From the NCBI RefSeq assembly GCF_027409185.1, contig NC_084474.1:4457382-4521381 (forward strand): 64,000 nt of DNA, written 5' to 3'. This DNA is from Cynocephalus volans. Taxonomy: Eukaryota; Chordata; Mammalia; Dermoptera; Cynocephalidae. How positions within the stretch are numbered: position 1 is the first letter of the stretch; every line of letters starts with the position of its first letter. This document shows positions 45,662-59,330 of the stretch, piece after piece. The position numbers were made by a program, and so were the translations under genes. Under the pieces are notes generated by a model. The model was not told the DNA's origin. It saw nothing but the letters and a program-made list of their open reading frames with translations, and ran no database searches.

Positions 45662-46741
45662 AAATAGGTCTTCCTAAATGTATTCCCCTTCTTTCTTCCT
45701 GGTGTTCATACATTTATAGATTGCCCCTCCCTTTATCATCTTAGGCAAGTTTGAGATAGGGAGAGCTCTAAACTCTCAGGACTTTTTGAAGGAATTCTGG
45801 ATGAAACAATAAACCAGTGAGTAAATCAACCTCCAGCCAAATAAGGAACTTAATTCTTCCTCATCTGGCCAACGAAACCAGCCAGCCTTTCAATATACTC
45901 ATTCAACTCAGCCCCGGGGGGTTGTTTTGGCCTTTTTCTGGATGCCCATGAAATTACTGTTTTATTTCAAGAACTCAAGGTCCCTCTAAATGGAACTTGA
46001 TTCTAGATGTTGGAAAATTGCAAAAGTGAGGTGTTAGCACAACTGCACTCCCAGCCTCTGCGCAGGCAGCCACTCCTTCCTGGACAAGCGGGGCGGGAGG
46101 GGCACGGAAGTGTGACTGAGGGCTGGTGTAAAGCCCCCAGCAGCTGCATCATGTTAAACTCTTTTGCAAGTAAAGAATCAGATGGGGAACAGGGGCATAC
46201 TTCCGTCTTCGGCTCCAGGGACAGTTAGAGACTGTCTCCTATCTTCCCCAGCCTCTTTCGGCCGTCCTAGGCTTTGAGCTGATCCAGTGCAGATGGCCTC
46301 GCTCAGGCAGCGCGACAGCTCCATCCACACCACACAGGCAATTACAGCAGATGGATGGGTTGAATGTGGAGGAGGATGACAAAGACATTATTCATCCCAC
46401 CAGCAGAAGGACAGTGCAGGCTGAGGAGAAGGGAAACAGAAGAGAGGGGAGAAATATGTTCTTGTGTTTTGCCTTTGTTAACGCCGTGGGTGTAGCAGTT
46501 CAGGGCAGTGCCTGGACAAAGAACAAAGTGAATTACAGAAGAGTGGACTCAGCAGCAGGGGCTGGAGCCAGCCAGGACAGACCACAGGCCCCCGTGAGAG
46601 GCAGATGCACAGTGCTTCCGCGGAGGCCAGGATGGCAGATGGGACCTGAGGAGTAAACGTAACAAGGCCTTCTGAGGCTCGTTTTATACATACACTGACT
46701 TGTCATTGTCATTTTTTTTCTGTGTTCTTTTCCTTTTGCTG

Positions 46742-46880
46742 TACACTTGGCCCTCTGTGTCTGCGGGCGGTTGGCTCCAGGACCTGCTGTGGAGACCTAA
46801 GTCTGCAGAGGCTCAGGTCCCTTAACCAGCCCTCCAGATCCATAGATGTGGAACCCGTGGGTGCAAAAGGCCAACTGAAT
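46742..46880. repeat. Tigger/MER2-type DNA transposon relic
   Basis: Terminal blocks acacttggccctctgtgtctg and gtgggtgcaaaaggccaactg are imperfect inverted repeats of this mariner group. Followed by a purine tract. Confidence 0.65.
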
Positions 46881-46917
46881 TTAACAGCTTCCCAGAATCA
46901 TCAAAGAACTACAAAAG

Positions 46918-46997
46918 CAGGCGAGCAAAAGGAAGGAAGGAAGGAAAAGAAAGGGGGAAGAAAGAAAGAGAAGAAAAAGAGAGAGAAAGAAAGAATA
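46918..46997 (+). repeat. Purine tract (GGAA/GAAA)n
   Basis: About 80 bp of almost pure A/G on the plus strand, just after the Tigger-like relic. Confidence 0.9.
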
Positions 46998-48528
46998 CGA
47001 GGTTGACTGACTTTTGTTGGACTGAAGTCCCTAAATCTCCATATGAGAGGAGACGTGGAGTGGCTGGGAGGCCTGTGATCTCCAAGGCCCCAAGGCCCCG
47101 AGGCCCCAGCCCTGGCAGGCCCACCATAGCACACAAAGTTAATTTTGCAGGTTTGCAAAAATCATTCTCTGGAGGGTGGAGTTTGGCAGGCTCAGGGCTT
47201 GGCAAGTTGACATAGAATCTGTGCAAATTAGAACAAACGGCATATGGCTTGGCAGATAAAGCATGGCCTGGATTTCAAGGCTGGGTGGGCAGGAACCCTT
47301 GTGTAGGACACAGCCTGCACATCTGCACGCGGCCGGCCTCGTCTGCTTCCAACATGCATGTGCGTCCCATGTTGTGGAGCTGCCCTTCCTGCCTGGAAGC
47401 TATGTCTGCCCTGTTGGCTGTGGCAAAGAGTGACTGTTCCCTGGGCCTCTGAACACCTGTGAATAATGATGGTTCTAGGGAAAAACGGGAACAAGGGTCT
47501 GCTAACCAAGGAGTGGAACCTTACAGTAAGTGAACTCTCCTGGGGATTTAGTCTTCAGAGCCATTTTGACTGAGAAATTGATGATCATGCCAGCCAGAAA
47601 TCTGGTGTTCATTTCTGCAGTGGTAATGTGGGGAGCAGTGGCAGATGGCACCAGTTAATAGCCGTGTGGTTCTGGATTGGGCAAAGCTATTGGAATGGCA
47701 GTAACATAACGAGAGGAAGGACCTGGAGAAAAGCAGGTGAAGAGTCGTCCTCAGTGCATTTCTACTACCTCTTTCGCTATGTTTTCCTCCTACCCTCTCC
47801 ATCTTCCCACCATAAAAATCCACTCTCAGGAAAGGAACTGATAAACTTATTCACATAAGGTAAAAATGACTGAACAAAAATTAACGTGCTGCCCTTCTAA
47901 GAAGCATATGTATTTTGAAACACAAAATCTGCTCCCAGCAATGCAAAACCGAGTGGTCTGGACTCTCCAAGCTCTCCTCTGTGCTAACATTCTGTGTTTT
48001 CTGTTGTTGTGAGAGCAAATGATACAAGGAGTGCACGCATGCTGCGTAAGCTACACATCACTTATAAATGGGTATGAGTACTTGCTGCAGTTCCATTTTT
48101 CACATTACATAGGAAAGTGATTTGCAAAAAAGGAACAATAAAAATGCAATCAATCAATCAAACAAGTTGTATAATTTAGGTGCAAGCAATGTAACGGCCC
48201 CAGATATCAGCCAGTGGAGGACTTGTAGTTTGTTTTCTTGCCAGAGGAAACACAAGCAAGCTAGATGAGGATAGAAATTGCAAAGGTAAGACAAAAGTGA
48301 ATTGATACTATTATTAAATTTTGCACCATGTGCAAGGTTTGCTGCTACATTCATCCTTAGGTTATTATTTCTTTGCAAAACTTCTCTCTGGAAATCTAAG
48401 AGAGAGCCAGTCTTTAGGAGTACCAATACCTTAAATGACTCATGGCTTTCAAACAAACACCCCACCCCCCCAACCACCATAGCCCAGAATGGATGCCAAC
48501 AGATTAGAAAAGAAACGGTCAGAACTCT

Positions 48529-48638
48529 GGGGTTGGCTGGTTAGCTCAGTTGGTTAATGTGTGGTACTGATAACACCAAGGTCCGGGGTTTGATCCCTGT
48601 ACCCGCCAGCTGCCAAAAAATAAAATAAAAATAATAAA
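48529..48638 (+). mobile_element. tRNA-Ile-derived SINE monomer
   Basis: The body gctggttagctcagttggtt with gataacaccaaggtc and gggtttgatccctgtac is very close to a tRNA-Ile. The tail is A-rich. An 18-bp duplication with one mismatch is at 48511-48528 and 48639-48656. It is a SINE rather than a functional tRNA because the acceptor stem does not pair and the tail is typical of retroposition. Confidence 0.88.
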
Positions 48639-51600
48639 AGAAATGGTCAGAACTCTTTGGAACACCAAAGGCATGTTTCTAGAGCTGGGACAAGGGACAA
48701 GGTGAGAGGCTGGAGGGAGAAACCAGGCCTTGGAAAGGGCAGTGAGCTCCCATCAAAGCTCTCATTTGTTCAGGCCAGACTCAGACCCAGCACAGAGGAG
48801 TCAGCCTGGCAGCTCTGGTCCCACATCTACTGGTCCAGCTCATTATGGAGGTTGTGCTCTCAGAATAAAAACCATTCTCAAAAACTACCATCATGTAAGT
48901 GATTCTTAACTTTTCAAAAAGGTAATTTTCTATACATCAAATGCTGATTCTCTCTCTTTTTGAACAGAACTCTTTTATAACTAGAGAAGAAAAGTCTGTT
49001 TCTGATCTAATTGGATCAATTTCAGTGAGGTGAGTGGAATGGAATTCTCTCCCGAAGCCCCGCACTGCCCACCCATGAGGGCAGAATTCTCTCCAAAGCA
49101 TCTTCAAAATATAGGCCTCTGATCTGCCTAAGCTGTATGCAATTAACCTCAGAAAGACGGACACATGCAGCTGTCACCTCACCGTTCCGCCCCGACAGGG
49201 CAGTCCTGACTGTGTGGAGGAGCTGAGGGAGTGCTGGTCATAGGTCCAGGGAGAGAGGACTCTATCCTGCCTCCTGCTGCAGTAAAACAAAAGACACCCT
49301 TTCCTAGTGAACCTAGATCCTTCTGAAGAAAAACAGGGGTCAACTGGCAAAAGCTAACTCGATTAGTCAGTGCGATCAAATGTTAACTACACAGTCTGAA
49401 CTGTCAGCAAACCCTGAAATCTGATGTTAATCTAGATGGTGTCCTGCTCAGCGGTGAGGGTAGCACTTCTGTTCCTGCCCCTCCCTAAAGCAAACATCAC
49501 TACAAGGCAATTAAACACGCAATAATTTGATGATTCTTCAGTCTACCTCTAGATTTCAACTCACCTGAGTCAGGAAATAACAATCAGAAACTTTCATTGT
49601 ATCATTACATGAATTTATCCTCATTTTACTGGCCTTACAGGAAAGTGCCATTATAGCGTATGAGAAGTAGGTATTTGAGTACCTACCACTTGCCAGGCAG
49701 AGTGTACAAACCCTTTTACATTCATTAAATCATTAAAGGCGATACTACTATCTCATCATCACAGATGAGAAAACTGAACTTCACAAAAGCACAAGCGACT
49801 GGCCCTGAGGGGGCACACCCTGTAAGAGGTGGCGTCAGGTCTCAAACCCAGCTCCTCTGCCCATAACTCCACACCCTTCCCACCACTCCTCACTGTCTCT
49901 GTGACACTTGGCTGTAATGTTCTTACTGTGCTCGAAGCTGATGTTTGAGAGGTGCATGTCGTAATGCAAGGAGCACGACCTCTGGACTCTCAACCTTCTA
50001 CCGCAACTGCCACTTATGGGTTGTGTGTGGCAACTCAGCCTCGCTGGGGCTCAGTTTCCTGGATTTTCTAATGGGCTAATCGCTCCCACCCTGCAGAATT
50101 ACTATGGTGATTAGAGAAGCAGGTAAAGCCCCTCCTCAGTGCCTGGTGCTAACACAGCAGGTGTTAAATGTGCTACGACCATGAGCGTCCACTGAAGCCG
50201 CGAAGCAGAGGAGGTGCCCAGTGTTAATACCAAACACTGTTTCCTAGATCTTATCTTGACATAATCCTAACCAAGTCTCTACAATTGATATAAAATTTCA
50301 TGCCCTTCCTCTATGTTTACAGAACTGTATTAACAGGAGCCATTATTTCCTGAATACAGGGTGGCGTCTTTTATCTTATTTTTAACCTGTTTTCTGTTTG
50401 CCTTTCCCCGGCCCATTTATACCGTATATGCTGGAGCCATGCTGGACTCTCAGAGGAAGCTGGAATTCGCAGCTGGGACAGCTGGCAGATAAGGCAGTTG
50501 CTATGGATAAGGCCCGTCCTGTGCAGACCACAGGGATGTTTGAAAAATAAGGAAACTGGAGTTTCCCAGGGAAAAAAAAAACAACCCTTCTTTCCTTTCC
50601 ATAGCCCAGGTATTAGACACTGGCAAAATAAACAAGTTTCTTTTTTCTGTGAACGTGACAAAATGTGAATAGCTACCAGAGATCAAGTTGGCCGGTAGTC
50701 TTTCTCTCTTAGATTATTCCCACTGGGTTACTGGGTCTAGCTCGTCCACCCAGCCCCCTGTCCCCTGTCTTCAAGAAGCTCAGCTGACATCACACTGCTC
50801 ATTTAAAGATCTCGAACAAAGAGGCTGAGCACCTCCGGGGTGCCGTACTCCCAGTGCCCATCAGACCCCACTGACCACACAAGCAGCCCTGGCTCAGTCT
50901 AACCTCTTCCTTTCTTGCATTCCCAGGTGACGATCTGCTCATGCTGTGCATTCACCATCGGCCAACCGTGCAGTAGGCACATTCGCTCCATCCTCCGAGA
51001 ACTCAGTTTAGGAAGGGGCAGGCAACTGGACAGTCATAGTGCAGTGTGACTTGTGCTGTGCCCGGCAGGGCGCGGGGGTTGGGGGGCGTGTAGAGGAGGG
51101 TATCTATAGCTCAATCTTGTGGTAAAGGGTGGTCAAGGAAGACTTTTTGGAATTCATGATACATGAGCTGTTTCTTGAACAAAACTAGGAGTTAACCAGA
51201 CAATGCAGGGGTGTTCCTGACAGAGCAAATCTCCAAGACAGGCCCATTGCTTGGGGCTCAAGATAATAGCAGCAGGCGGCCAGAGCCTGTGGGTAGAGGG
51301 ATGTGGTTCGCACACCCTAGACTTTCTCTTTAAGGGTGTCCCTAACGGGAAGTGTGGTTTGCAATCCCTGAGATGGGGGCGTTCAGTTTGGATTCCCTAC
51401 TGCCTAGTTGTAAGTTAATGGAATACTCGTGACTATATAATAAACAGAAAAGGCTGAATACAAAGGTGTCCCAGTATCCGGGTTCGGCCTAGCCCTGAAG
51501 CAATCACTTCTGAGGCTCAGGTCTTCTAAAGCCAATCCCCAGACAACTTCTCCAAGCCCTGGTGTGTGTGTAAGTAGCACGGTAGAGCCACGGTATGGCC

Positions 51601-53971
51601 GTCCTGTGTGCTCAGCTGGGCCTCTGGCCAAGAGTTGCCCTCTGGACGGTCGTCCGTCCGTGTGACTGGCAGCGGGTAGCTGCGTGCACACCCAGGTGTG
51701 CAGGTGCTCGGGGAACTCGTCTGAGTCGTCCCTTCAGTAACGCCTATGCAACACTGGCTTCATCTCCCTTCTGTCACAGATGTCATTTTTTAAGGTATCA
51801 AGAACGGGGATTCCCTGTCCTTCTGCAGAAGTCTGTTTCTCAGGCAGGATAACATAATACACAAAAGATCACTCAGGAAATGTGCTCTCCTTATTTACAC
51901 GGGAGTAGACAACTGAGCTGGTATCAGAAGGCCACGCAGCTCGACTTAGAGCTGGACCAGGCAGATGACCTTGAAGACTATTTCTGGCTCTAGTTTTCTG
52001 TGAGTCTAAATTCTCCCTGCTCTTCTACCTGGTTTGACTTGAGACCCACCGCGTGGCTTTGTGAGCTCGTGACTAAGACGAGGTTTATGGCCTGAAATTG
52101 TGGACAGAAGTTTTCTCTTGTATATACAAAGCAAATAGCCCCAGAAAGAATGAACAGAACATTCTGGTCCCTCATCATTCATCTTCTCAGAACAGCTGAA
52201 AATCCCTCACAGAAAATAACAAGTTTATTCTGAGACACCGGTGTACAATGCCGAATAATCAAATGAAAACTGAACATTTCAACTAAAAACTCAAAATTTT
52301 CCTAAGCCTCCAGATGCTTGGTCTCTCACAGAAGCATATGGATTTTAAGTGGCTGCCGAGCCCACTGCCACCGCCACCAGCCATGGTGCACCTTGGCGGT
52401 CTGACTGAAGCTGGCACGACTGCTTCCCAGCCAGAAAAGCCAATGACTGAGAGAACGCCTGTCAGCAGACTAGTAACAGGCCTCACCTGGACAGCCAGTT
52501 TTCCCAAATGCGCTATGGTCCTGGCTAGTCATTTACCAAAAACAGCCTTAGATGGATGTGGTCGCTTTGAGTCACACCACCTTTCAAAGCTGTGCTTATT
52601 ACAGCAGCGTGTTAGGCCCTGAGGGAATAGAAACCAGAGGTCCTTCTCAATGAGCTTACATGCAATAGCAGGATAACTGCTGTTCTGCAGCTCCTCCCCA
52701 GCTGCTTGCAACAGAGTAGCACAGACACTGGGAAACCTGACAGGAGGCATCGCAAAATGAACTGAGCCAGTCTCGGGGAGTCTGGACAGAGGCTGAGCCA
52801 TTCGGGAGGAGGACAGCTCTCTACTCCTGATAAGATCCAGAAATTCAAGGCTGGCATCCTGAGAACATTTCAGGTAGAATGAATCGATGGATGGGCAGGA
52901 CCTGCTTGTATTTTGATATTCCCGGTGTTGCTGCTGGTGCCCTCAGGGAAACACACACCCAGCAGCTGGGACAGGTCAGCGTCTACACCCCGGGTGTAGT
53001 GAGTCCTCCTGCCCACAGCAAGAAGTCCCCTTTGAGGGAACTACACCTAGCAGCTGTATTTGCAGGATTTCTTCATGGGATTGCAAATGCTCACACACAC
53101 ACATATAATTTTTTTCCTGTCATCATCAGCTGCAGGAGATCACCGTTATTATTCCACATCGGTCACCAAATAAACCCTCGTTACTACATGTCTTTGTGCT
53201 TGAGTTTGTCATTAGTTACCTGGAGCTCTGTGTGCCTTTCGCCTTCCCTCCCTCCCTCCCCATGAGGTTGCAAAAATAAAGATAATGACAGTGACAATCT
53301 ACAGAGCCTTGATGTGCCTCCTACAGAGTGATAGGAGTAAGATGTTGGTGTTATTTCCCCTGTAACTGAAAAGTCCTCAGGGCAGAGGGCTGAGGACATG
53401 CTGCCCAGTGGGGGTCATGGGGCGGGCGAGCGGGCTCTCCCCTGACACGGAAGAACCAAGAGCCGCCTGCTTCTTTCCCAGCACTTTCACCTAGTTCATC
53501 AGGCTCTGCAGAAGTCCCCCTCTGCCCCATCCCCAGCCTTAGTTTCCTCATGGGCTCATTAGGGAGGGAGTGAGGCAGCCCCATGGCCCCAGAGACACGT
53601 GTCCTGAAGGCAGCTGAGGTTACATTTGTTGTGCATTAGTCATGAGGTGCTCCCTCCGCCTGCCTGCCCGGGGCACCTCTGTGCAATGCTTTTCACTTTC
53701 CCTCTACTCTGCAAGCAGAGCCTTCTTCCCCGAGAAATACATCCCTCTTCTCTCTGCTCCGCAGACCCCTCCAAAACACTTCAGCCTATCGCAATTAAAT
53801 GCAAACACAAAAAGACATCTCCGCTTTTGGAGTGGATCCTGGCCGATCTTTCTGCCTGGATCACACAGTCAGTCCCTTCCCGTGAGCACTCCTTCCCTGG
53901 CTCAGTCTGCCTGAGAGACTTTAACAGAGAAGAGGAGATGGTGGACAGAAAGGCACAGACATTCAACCTAC

Positions 53972-54150
53972 CGCCCCTTCCTGCGGCTTCTCTCCCTCGC
54001 AGAGGCTTCTCTCCAGCCCTGGACTCCTGGAGGAACTCAGCTCCAATCTCCCTGAACAGCTCCGGCCTCCTTTAAGTTTTGAGGCCAGGGGTGGGGTCAG
54101 TGGCCGGGGTGGGCGGGTTTCTCAGCAGCGGGAGGATGCCCAGTGGACAG
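53972..54150 (-). other. PLAT: PLAT noncoding exon 1 (5' UTR)
   Basis: The minus-strand sequence here closely matches the human PLAT 5' UTR from memory (GTCCACTG.GCATCCTCCCGC, CTTAAAGGAGGCCGGAGCTG, GTCCAGGGCTGGAGAGAA). Probable donor GTAGGT at 53966-53971. The 5' boundary is approximate and set by similarity to the human mRNA start. Exon 1 is separated from exon 2 by an intron of about 11.9 kb. Confidence 0.8.
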
Positions 54151-54300
54151 GGCCAGGAGGGAGCCAGGCGGGCCTGTTTTTATAAAGAAGGGGAGGAAGT
54201 TCACTGTGGAAGCAGCACAGCCCATCCTGGCTTCGGGCCAATCTGATTATTCACAGTCCTGATGTCATCATATCACAGGAATCTGGGAGGTGGACAGGAC
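54130..54300 (-). promoter_or_regulatory. PLAT: PLAT core promoter with CRE-like site and TATA box
   Basis: Read on the minus strand: TGACATCA (CRE/AP-1-like) at 54260-54267, an ATTGG inverted CCAAT box at about 54240, and TATAAAAA at 54177-54184. A GC-rich stretch lies inside exon 1. In human PLAT the CRE-like element mediates phorbol ester and cAMP responses, and both TATA-dependent and TATA-independent starts are known. The same arrangement is kept here, so similar regulation is likely. Confidence 0.8.
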
Positions 54301-57300
54301 GTTAAGAATCATCCAAAGGCCTAGAGAAGACTCTCAGGACCAGCCAGCTGTAAGCCCCATGACAAGAAGTGTAAACGATTTTAAAAACACACCAGGAGGA
54401 GGCTGGGGATGAGGGATGTCTTCTGGATCTGTAGCAGTAACTCTGCCCCTCTCTCTGCATGGGCAGGACTGACCAGGCTCACCTGTGGCACAAAATGCCT
54501 GAGCCTAACAGCTCTTCACTGGGCACCGACTGCTTGAGTTCCTGCCCTGCCACTTCTCAGCTCTGGAGTTTTAGGCAGAATGAGCTCAGTTCTCTGTAAA
54601 GTGAAGGACTGGGCTAGGGGGCCTTTGAGTAGACTACAGAATAAAGGTCGATGCTCTGCTGAAAATGATTTTTATAACCTTGACTGAAATTCCATCACCA
54701 GCCATCTATCCCTGAAGCTGGGGGAAGGCTTCCTCCAGGGTTCTAGAGTTTGCTACTAAATACAAATGCCCCTGGAAATAGATGACCTGTTTGACTTGGT
54801 TACCAGGAAGGCAGCACAGTGAGGGAAAGTCTTAGGCTTGAACCTGGCTGTACCAGTCTCTGGGGACACGGCTCAGTCAACTGTTTGCACAATTCCGAGC
54901 TTTGGCTTTCTCGCCTGCAGGTCACGTGAGGGTTAGAGAGAAGCATAGACGGTCCCAGCGCATGGCACAGGCCAGGGCATCTGCTATATCTCGGTTGATG
55001 GCTGGCTGGGATGAGGCCTTGGGGAGGTGAGAGAGAGATAAGAGAAGGAAAGGCTGGAGAGGGAAGAGGAGATAGTGGGACGGCCAGCTAGCTATCCAGC
55101 AGAGGCCAGGTTTCATACGTTCGGACCCTAAACACACTCAGATTTGTCAAGCCATGAGAGCTGGCCTTGAGGCTGTAAAGTAAGGCAGTGGTGGCCAAAG
55201 TCAAACTGTTTTTCCACATCTTTATCACGCCGCAGCCCTGCCAATGGTCCTTATAGAAAAGGGGTAATGGGGCATGCCTTAGCTGCAGAGCATTGGGGGT
55301 AAGATGTCAGATAAGCCACAGGGGTGGCCCTGTCCGGTGGACGTGGGTCTACCTTCTGTAATGTGCTTTGCGATGATGAGGACAGAGGCTCTTTTTGGCC
55401 TTTTGGTTCCGCATGGGTGGAGAAGTGGTAGGAAGGAGACTTTCACGTGGACTCCTGCAGAGGCTGCTTTCCTACTGAACGGTCACGTTTAAATTCTCCT
55501 TCCCCATGGAGACTGCAGTTTGGACACCAGCTCCTACAGCCTGGGCAGTGACCCCACAGAGGCAGAATGCTGAGGTGACTAGTAATTGAAGTGGGCTGAG
55601 AAAAAGGCTTTTCCCATGACTGCCAAGACACCTGCAATTCAGCTGTTGGGTTTTTAGCCTCTGATTAAATGCAAACATGGTCGGTTAACCTCCAACACAG
55701 TCTCCAGTGGGGCAGGGCCACCTGTTGGCGAGTGGTTCGAGGCAGGGAGGAGGGGAGATGGAGCAAGAGATTGAGAGGAGAAGGTTTGCAGGCCCCAGCA
55801 GGAGCCCCTGAGTCTTGCCGAAATCTACTCAAATGGCTCCGCCAGCTAATACACTGCAGCCCTAGAAACTAGGGCTTTTGTGTTTCTTCTACTAGGAAAT
55901 GTTTCCCTCATAGACTCCAGGGAAGCCTGAGAATGAGGAGGTAGGTGTGGGGAGGCTGATAATGACAATGGGAGCTTTGATTTTCGTCAAGGGATCACTG
56001 TGGTGGGTGGGAGTGGGAGGGGGCGAATAAAAGGAAAATAAATCCTGGTGACATCACATCCTGGGAAAGTTGCATCAGAGCCTTTGCTTTCAAGAAAGAG
56101 AAATAAAATCAGGCCTAGATAACATGGAGACAAAGCGGGCTCGGGAGAGTGGAGGAATGAATGCCTACAGAGCATTTCCCAGCAGTGGGCCCCTCCCCCG
56201 CAGAATGAGTCACCAGTGGTGGCAGGGACAGGAGCTGCGCAGACCCTTTATCACTGAGTGCACAGCAACTGGGCCACCAGAGCTTGAACGACTCTGGGAC
56301 CCAAGTCAGCAGAATAAGAAATGATGTCTGCGGAAACTCAAGGAAAAGAGACATGGACAAGAAGCTTCTGACAGGGTGGTTTAGAACCAGAAGGCAGAAA
56401 TTTTGTATATAATCTAAGAAGTCTTAATTTTGGAAGTCATCTGGTTTTTCACGATGGATTTGAAATCAGGCATTGTCTAGGCCTTCATCCAGACTAGAAA
56501 GTCATGCATGGGGCGGCTGTGTCAGCTGGGAGAAGCACGGGGCAGGACAGGCTAAGGCGCAGCGGGAGCCCTTAGAAATGGTTACTCTTGTCAAGAACTG
56601 TTCGCCAGGCTGCACAGGGAGGTCTCTGCACTACTATTGCAACTCTCCAGAAGTTCAAAATTATTTCAAAATAAACAGTTAAAAATTGGGTTGTTCTTTT
56701 TAAGCAGTAATTGTTTTCAATATTTAGCCCAACAAAATATACTTTTAAAAATTTCCATACAAGTAATGATAGGTTTAAAACATTGTGTTGACTATGTAAA
56801 AACTGGAAATAACTTAGATGTCCCAAAATAAAGGAATAGTACAATAGGTCATGTCAGTACAGTGCAATATTATATAGCTATTTTGATGATTGATAACAAT
56901 TCTGTAGACATATCAAAACCAATCGTAACATTATCTTGTTCAAAAGAAGTGCAAAACAAATGTGTGTGTGAGCTGTGACACGAGCCAGGTAAACGCCACC
57001 TAGATGTACGGATAAAGATTAAAAGAGCATTGAGTTCTGGAGTGCTGTAGCAACGGGTGAATTTCTTTTCGGTTCCTCTTGTGCTACTTCTAAATTGCTT
57101 CAGTAAGAAGAGACGTACTGGCTGCACGCTGGCTCCTGCGAGTCTCGGGGAGCACAGCCCCGCAGTCTCTCTGTGACACAGGCGCCGGGAGCACCAGGCT
57201 GTCATGAGAGCAGGCCGGAAGAACAGAACCTTCCTTTACCACTTATTGCAGAATTATCCATGAATTCATTCGAATTTTTCCTGAGCACATATCATTTGCA

Positions 57301-58600
57301 GTCAATCCCTTCGTGGAGTGAACTGAGTTTCTTAGGTTTCCTGATTCTCTAAAACAGAACTTCTCTCTGAGCGTCCAGGCGGAAACCCCGGTTTCAATCT
57401 AAGAGTCAGGTAAGAAAGCACGTGTCCACCTAGGCGTACCCCCTGGTGAGTGTATGGTCCAGTGGAGGGAGTCTGGAAGTCGGGAAGTTTGCTTTTTTCT
57501 CTCTGAAATCAGTGGCGTGACTATACCCAGGTCAGTCTGCCTGGAGCTCTGCTTGGCCTCCAAGTGTTTCAGAGGAGTACGGTGAGCTCACAGGGTTATT
57601 ATTTGATTTAATGCTTTGAGACAAATGATATGCTGCTGGTGACTTAATACACCATCTTATAAACACTTTTTGCAGCCTATGCCTTCCCTATATCAATCCT
57701 CAAATGGAAAGTCCTTGGCAAGGTAAAGCCTCTTAACCTTTTTCAGAGATGCCAAAAGAGACATAAAGAGCATTCACCTCAAATTTTCTCAAACTGTCTC
57801 CTAAGCAACATTAGTGTCACAAACATGAAGGAAAATCAAGGCTAATAATATTTTTTTCTTTTAAAAATAATATTGCTGATAATATCGAGGTCCAGGGTTC
57901 GATCCCTTTACCAGCCCCAGCGAAAACAAATCAACAACAATATTACCACACTAAATGCAAGAAAATAATGTGGGAACTGTGTGGAAGGGAAAAGAAGGGT
58001 ATATGGGAACTCTTTGCTTTCTGCTCAATTTTTCTGTAAACCTAAAACTGCTCTAAGAAATGTCTATTAATTTAAAAAATATTTAGTTTAAAATGAAAAA
58101 TATGACCATTTCTGATATTATGAAATTATACCTATAATCCTATATTTATGTATGTACATTATCCACAAGAATTTAATTTTTAAAAAATTTGATTGCTGTG
58201 TGAGACCATTGACTGCCATCTACTTATATCCAAGTGTATTATAGCTAATGATTATCTATAGTTATTCTGTCAGCATCTCATAATTTTAAGAGTCTGTGGT
58301 CAATTAAGTTTAGGAAAACCGAGCTATTCTAATCCCTTTATTTTAAATTTGAGGACACTGAAAAGTGTCCACCCCGCATCATTGCCAGGTGCTGCCAGGA
58401 TGGTGACTAGAATTCAGTCCTCCTCTGCTTATAGAGGCCCTGGTTCCACTGTACCAAGTGCCACCAAACCCTGCCACTTCATGTGGGGGACTTGGCTTGT
58501 TTCCTCTCGGCCTCGCTGGTCTTTTTTGTTTGTTTGTTTTAAAATAATGACAGTCCCTAGCAAGCAGACTCAGAAAAAAATAAAATAAAATAACCCCTGA
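54300..58600. other. Upstream flank of PLAT
   Basis: Mostly unique-looking sequence. An L1-like piece lies at about 56640-56900 and an L1 3' end at about 57945-58080 (ctgctcaatttttctgtaaacc, aaactgctctaagaaatg). No gene is recognised. Confidence 0.55.
57878..57926 (+). mobile_element. Truncated tRNA-derived SINE
   Basis: Only the 3' half remains: gctgataatatcgaggtcc and gggttcgatccctttacc, then an A-rich tail. Confidence 0.65.
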
Positions 58601-58609
58601 CAACAACAA

Positions 58610-59330
58610 TTACCAAAACCACGTGGACACAGACGGGCCGGGGAGGGAGCGGCCCAAGGCCTGCTCGCTCCGCAGTGAGCTCAGCGGCCGTGGCAGGCGA
58701 CTCCAGCGAGCCAGGGGACCTGGTGGCTGTCTCGGGGCGGCTCTCGCACCCGCCTGCCTTCCGGCTGGGGGACTGCGCGAGCTTGGGGCGACGGGACGTC
58801 CCGGACCCCGCCCCGAGGCCTGCCCCGAGGCCTGCCCCGAGTCGCGCGGTGTCGCCTGGCGTCGCTGCTGTCCTCCGCCCCGGGGAGGTGATGCTCTTTG
58901 ACCTCCTCCTAAGTGCTTGGCCGCTTTGCCCCCGTGAGGGTTCGCGCCCACTCAACGAACCTGAGGTCGCTTTCCCCTGGCTCCCTTTATCTGTGGGGCG
59001 CAGGGCTTCCCGTCTGATCTTAGTCAGGGGCCGTGCTGGTGGCCTTAATCACATCTCAGACGTCCCTGTCCTGTCTCACTGCGTGGGCGGGCGTGGCTCG
59101 GTCCGTGTAACTGTTAGAAATTCAGGAAAGCCGGCAGGAAGCAGAGCACTGAGTAAGCTCCTGTGGATCCGAACCACGGGCCCTAAACCCCCGTTCAGAG
59201 GAAAGTCCCCGCGAGCCCCCACTGCCCGCCTGCCGTGGCCACGCGGCGGTACCGGGTGCCACCCTGCGAAGTCACCGTTGGATGTGTGCGGACCGCACGG
59301 AAATCGCGTCGTAATGTGAAGCAGTAAATC
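58610..59330. other. Orphan GC-rich, CpG-rich island
   Basis: Abrupt GC- and CpG-rich block about 4.5 kb upstream of the PLAT start, with a short 12-bp tandem (ggcctgccccga, about 58815-58842). No recognised exon. I recall no human gene starting here, since IKBKB lies much further away. It could be an unannotated promoter or a GC-biased relic. Confidence 0.6.

Larger units (their letters stand above)
44601..53971 (-). other. Rest of PLAT intron 1
   Basis: About 9.4 kb. Holds the SINEs at 45538 and 48529, a Tigger-like relic, simple repeats, and MIR relics at about 49670-49870 and 49960-50170. No coding exon or RNA gene is recognised. Long frames such as 53626-54075 overlap PLAT exon 1 on the opposite strand and look accidental. 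Confidence 0.6.

Noticed and set aside
48529-48612. Possible functional tRNA-Ile gene
   Set aside because: A and B boxes are good, but the acceptor stem does not pair, there is an A-rich tail, and an 18-bp target duplication flanks it: a SINE.
53626-54075. 149-codon plus-strand frame
   Set aside because: Antisense to PLAT exon 1 and intron 1; no domain or conservation evidence.
58349-58600. Possible start of IKBKB, the next gene in human
   Set aside because: In human IKBKB starts tens of kilobases beyond PLAT. No IKBKB coding sequence is recognised before the window ends.
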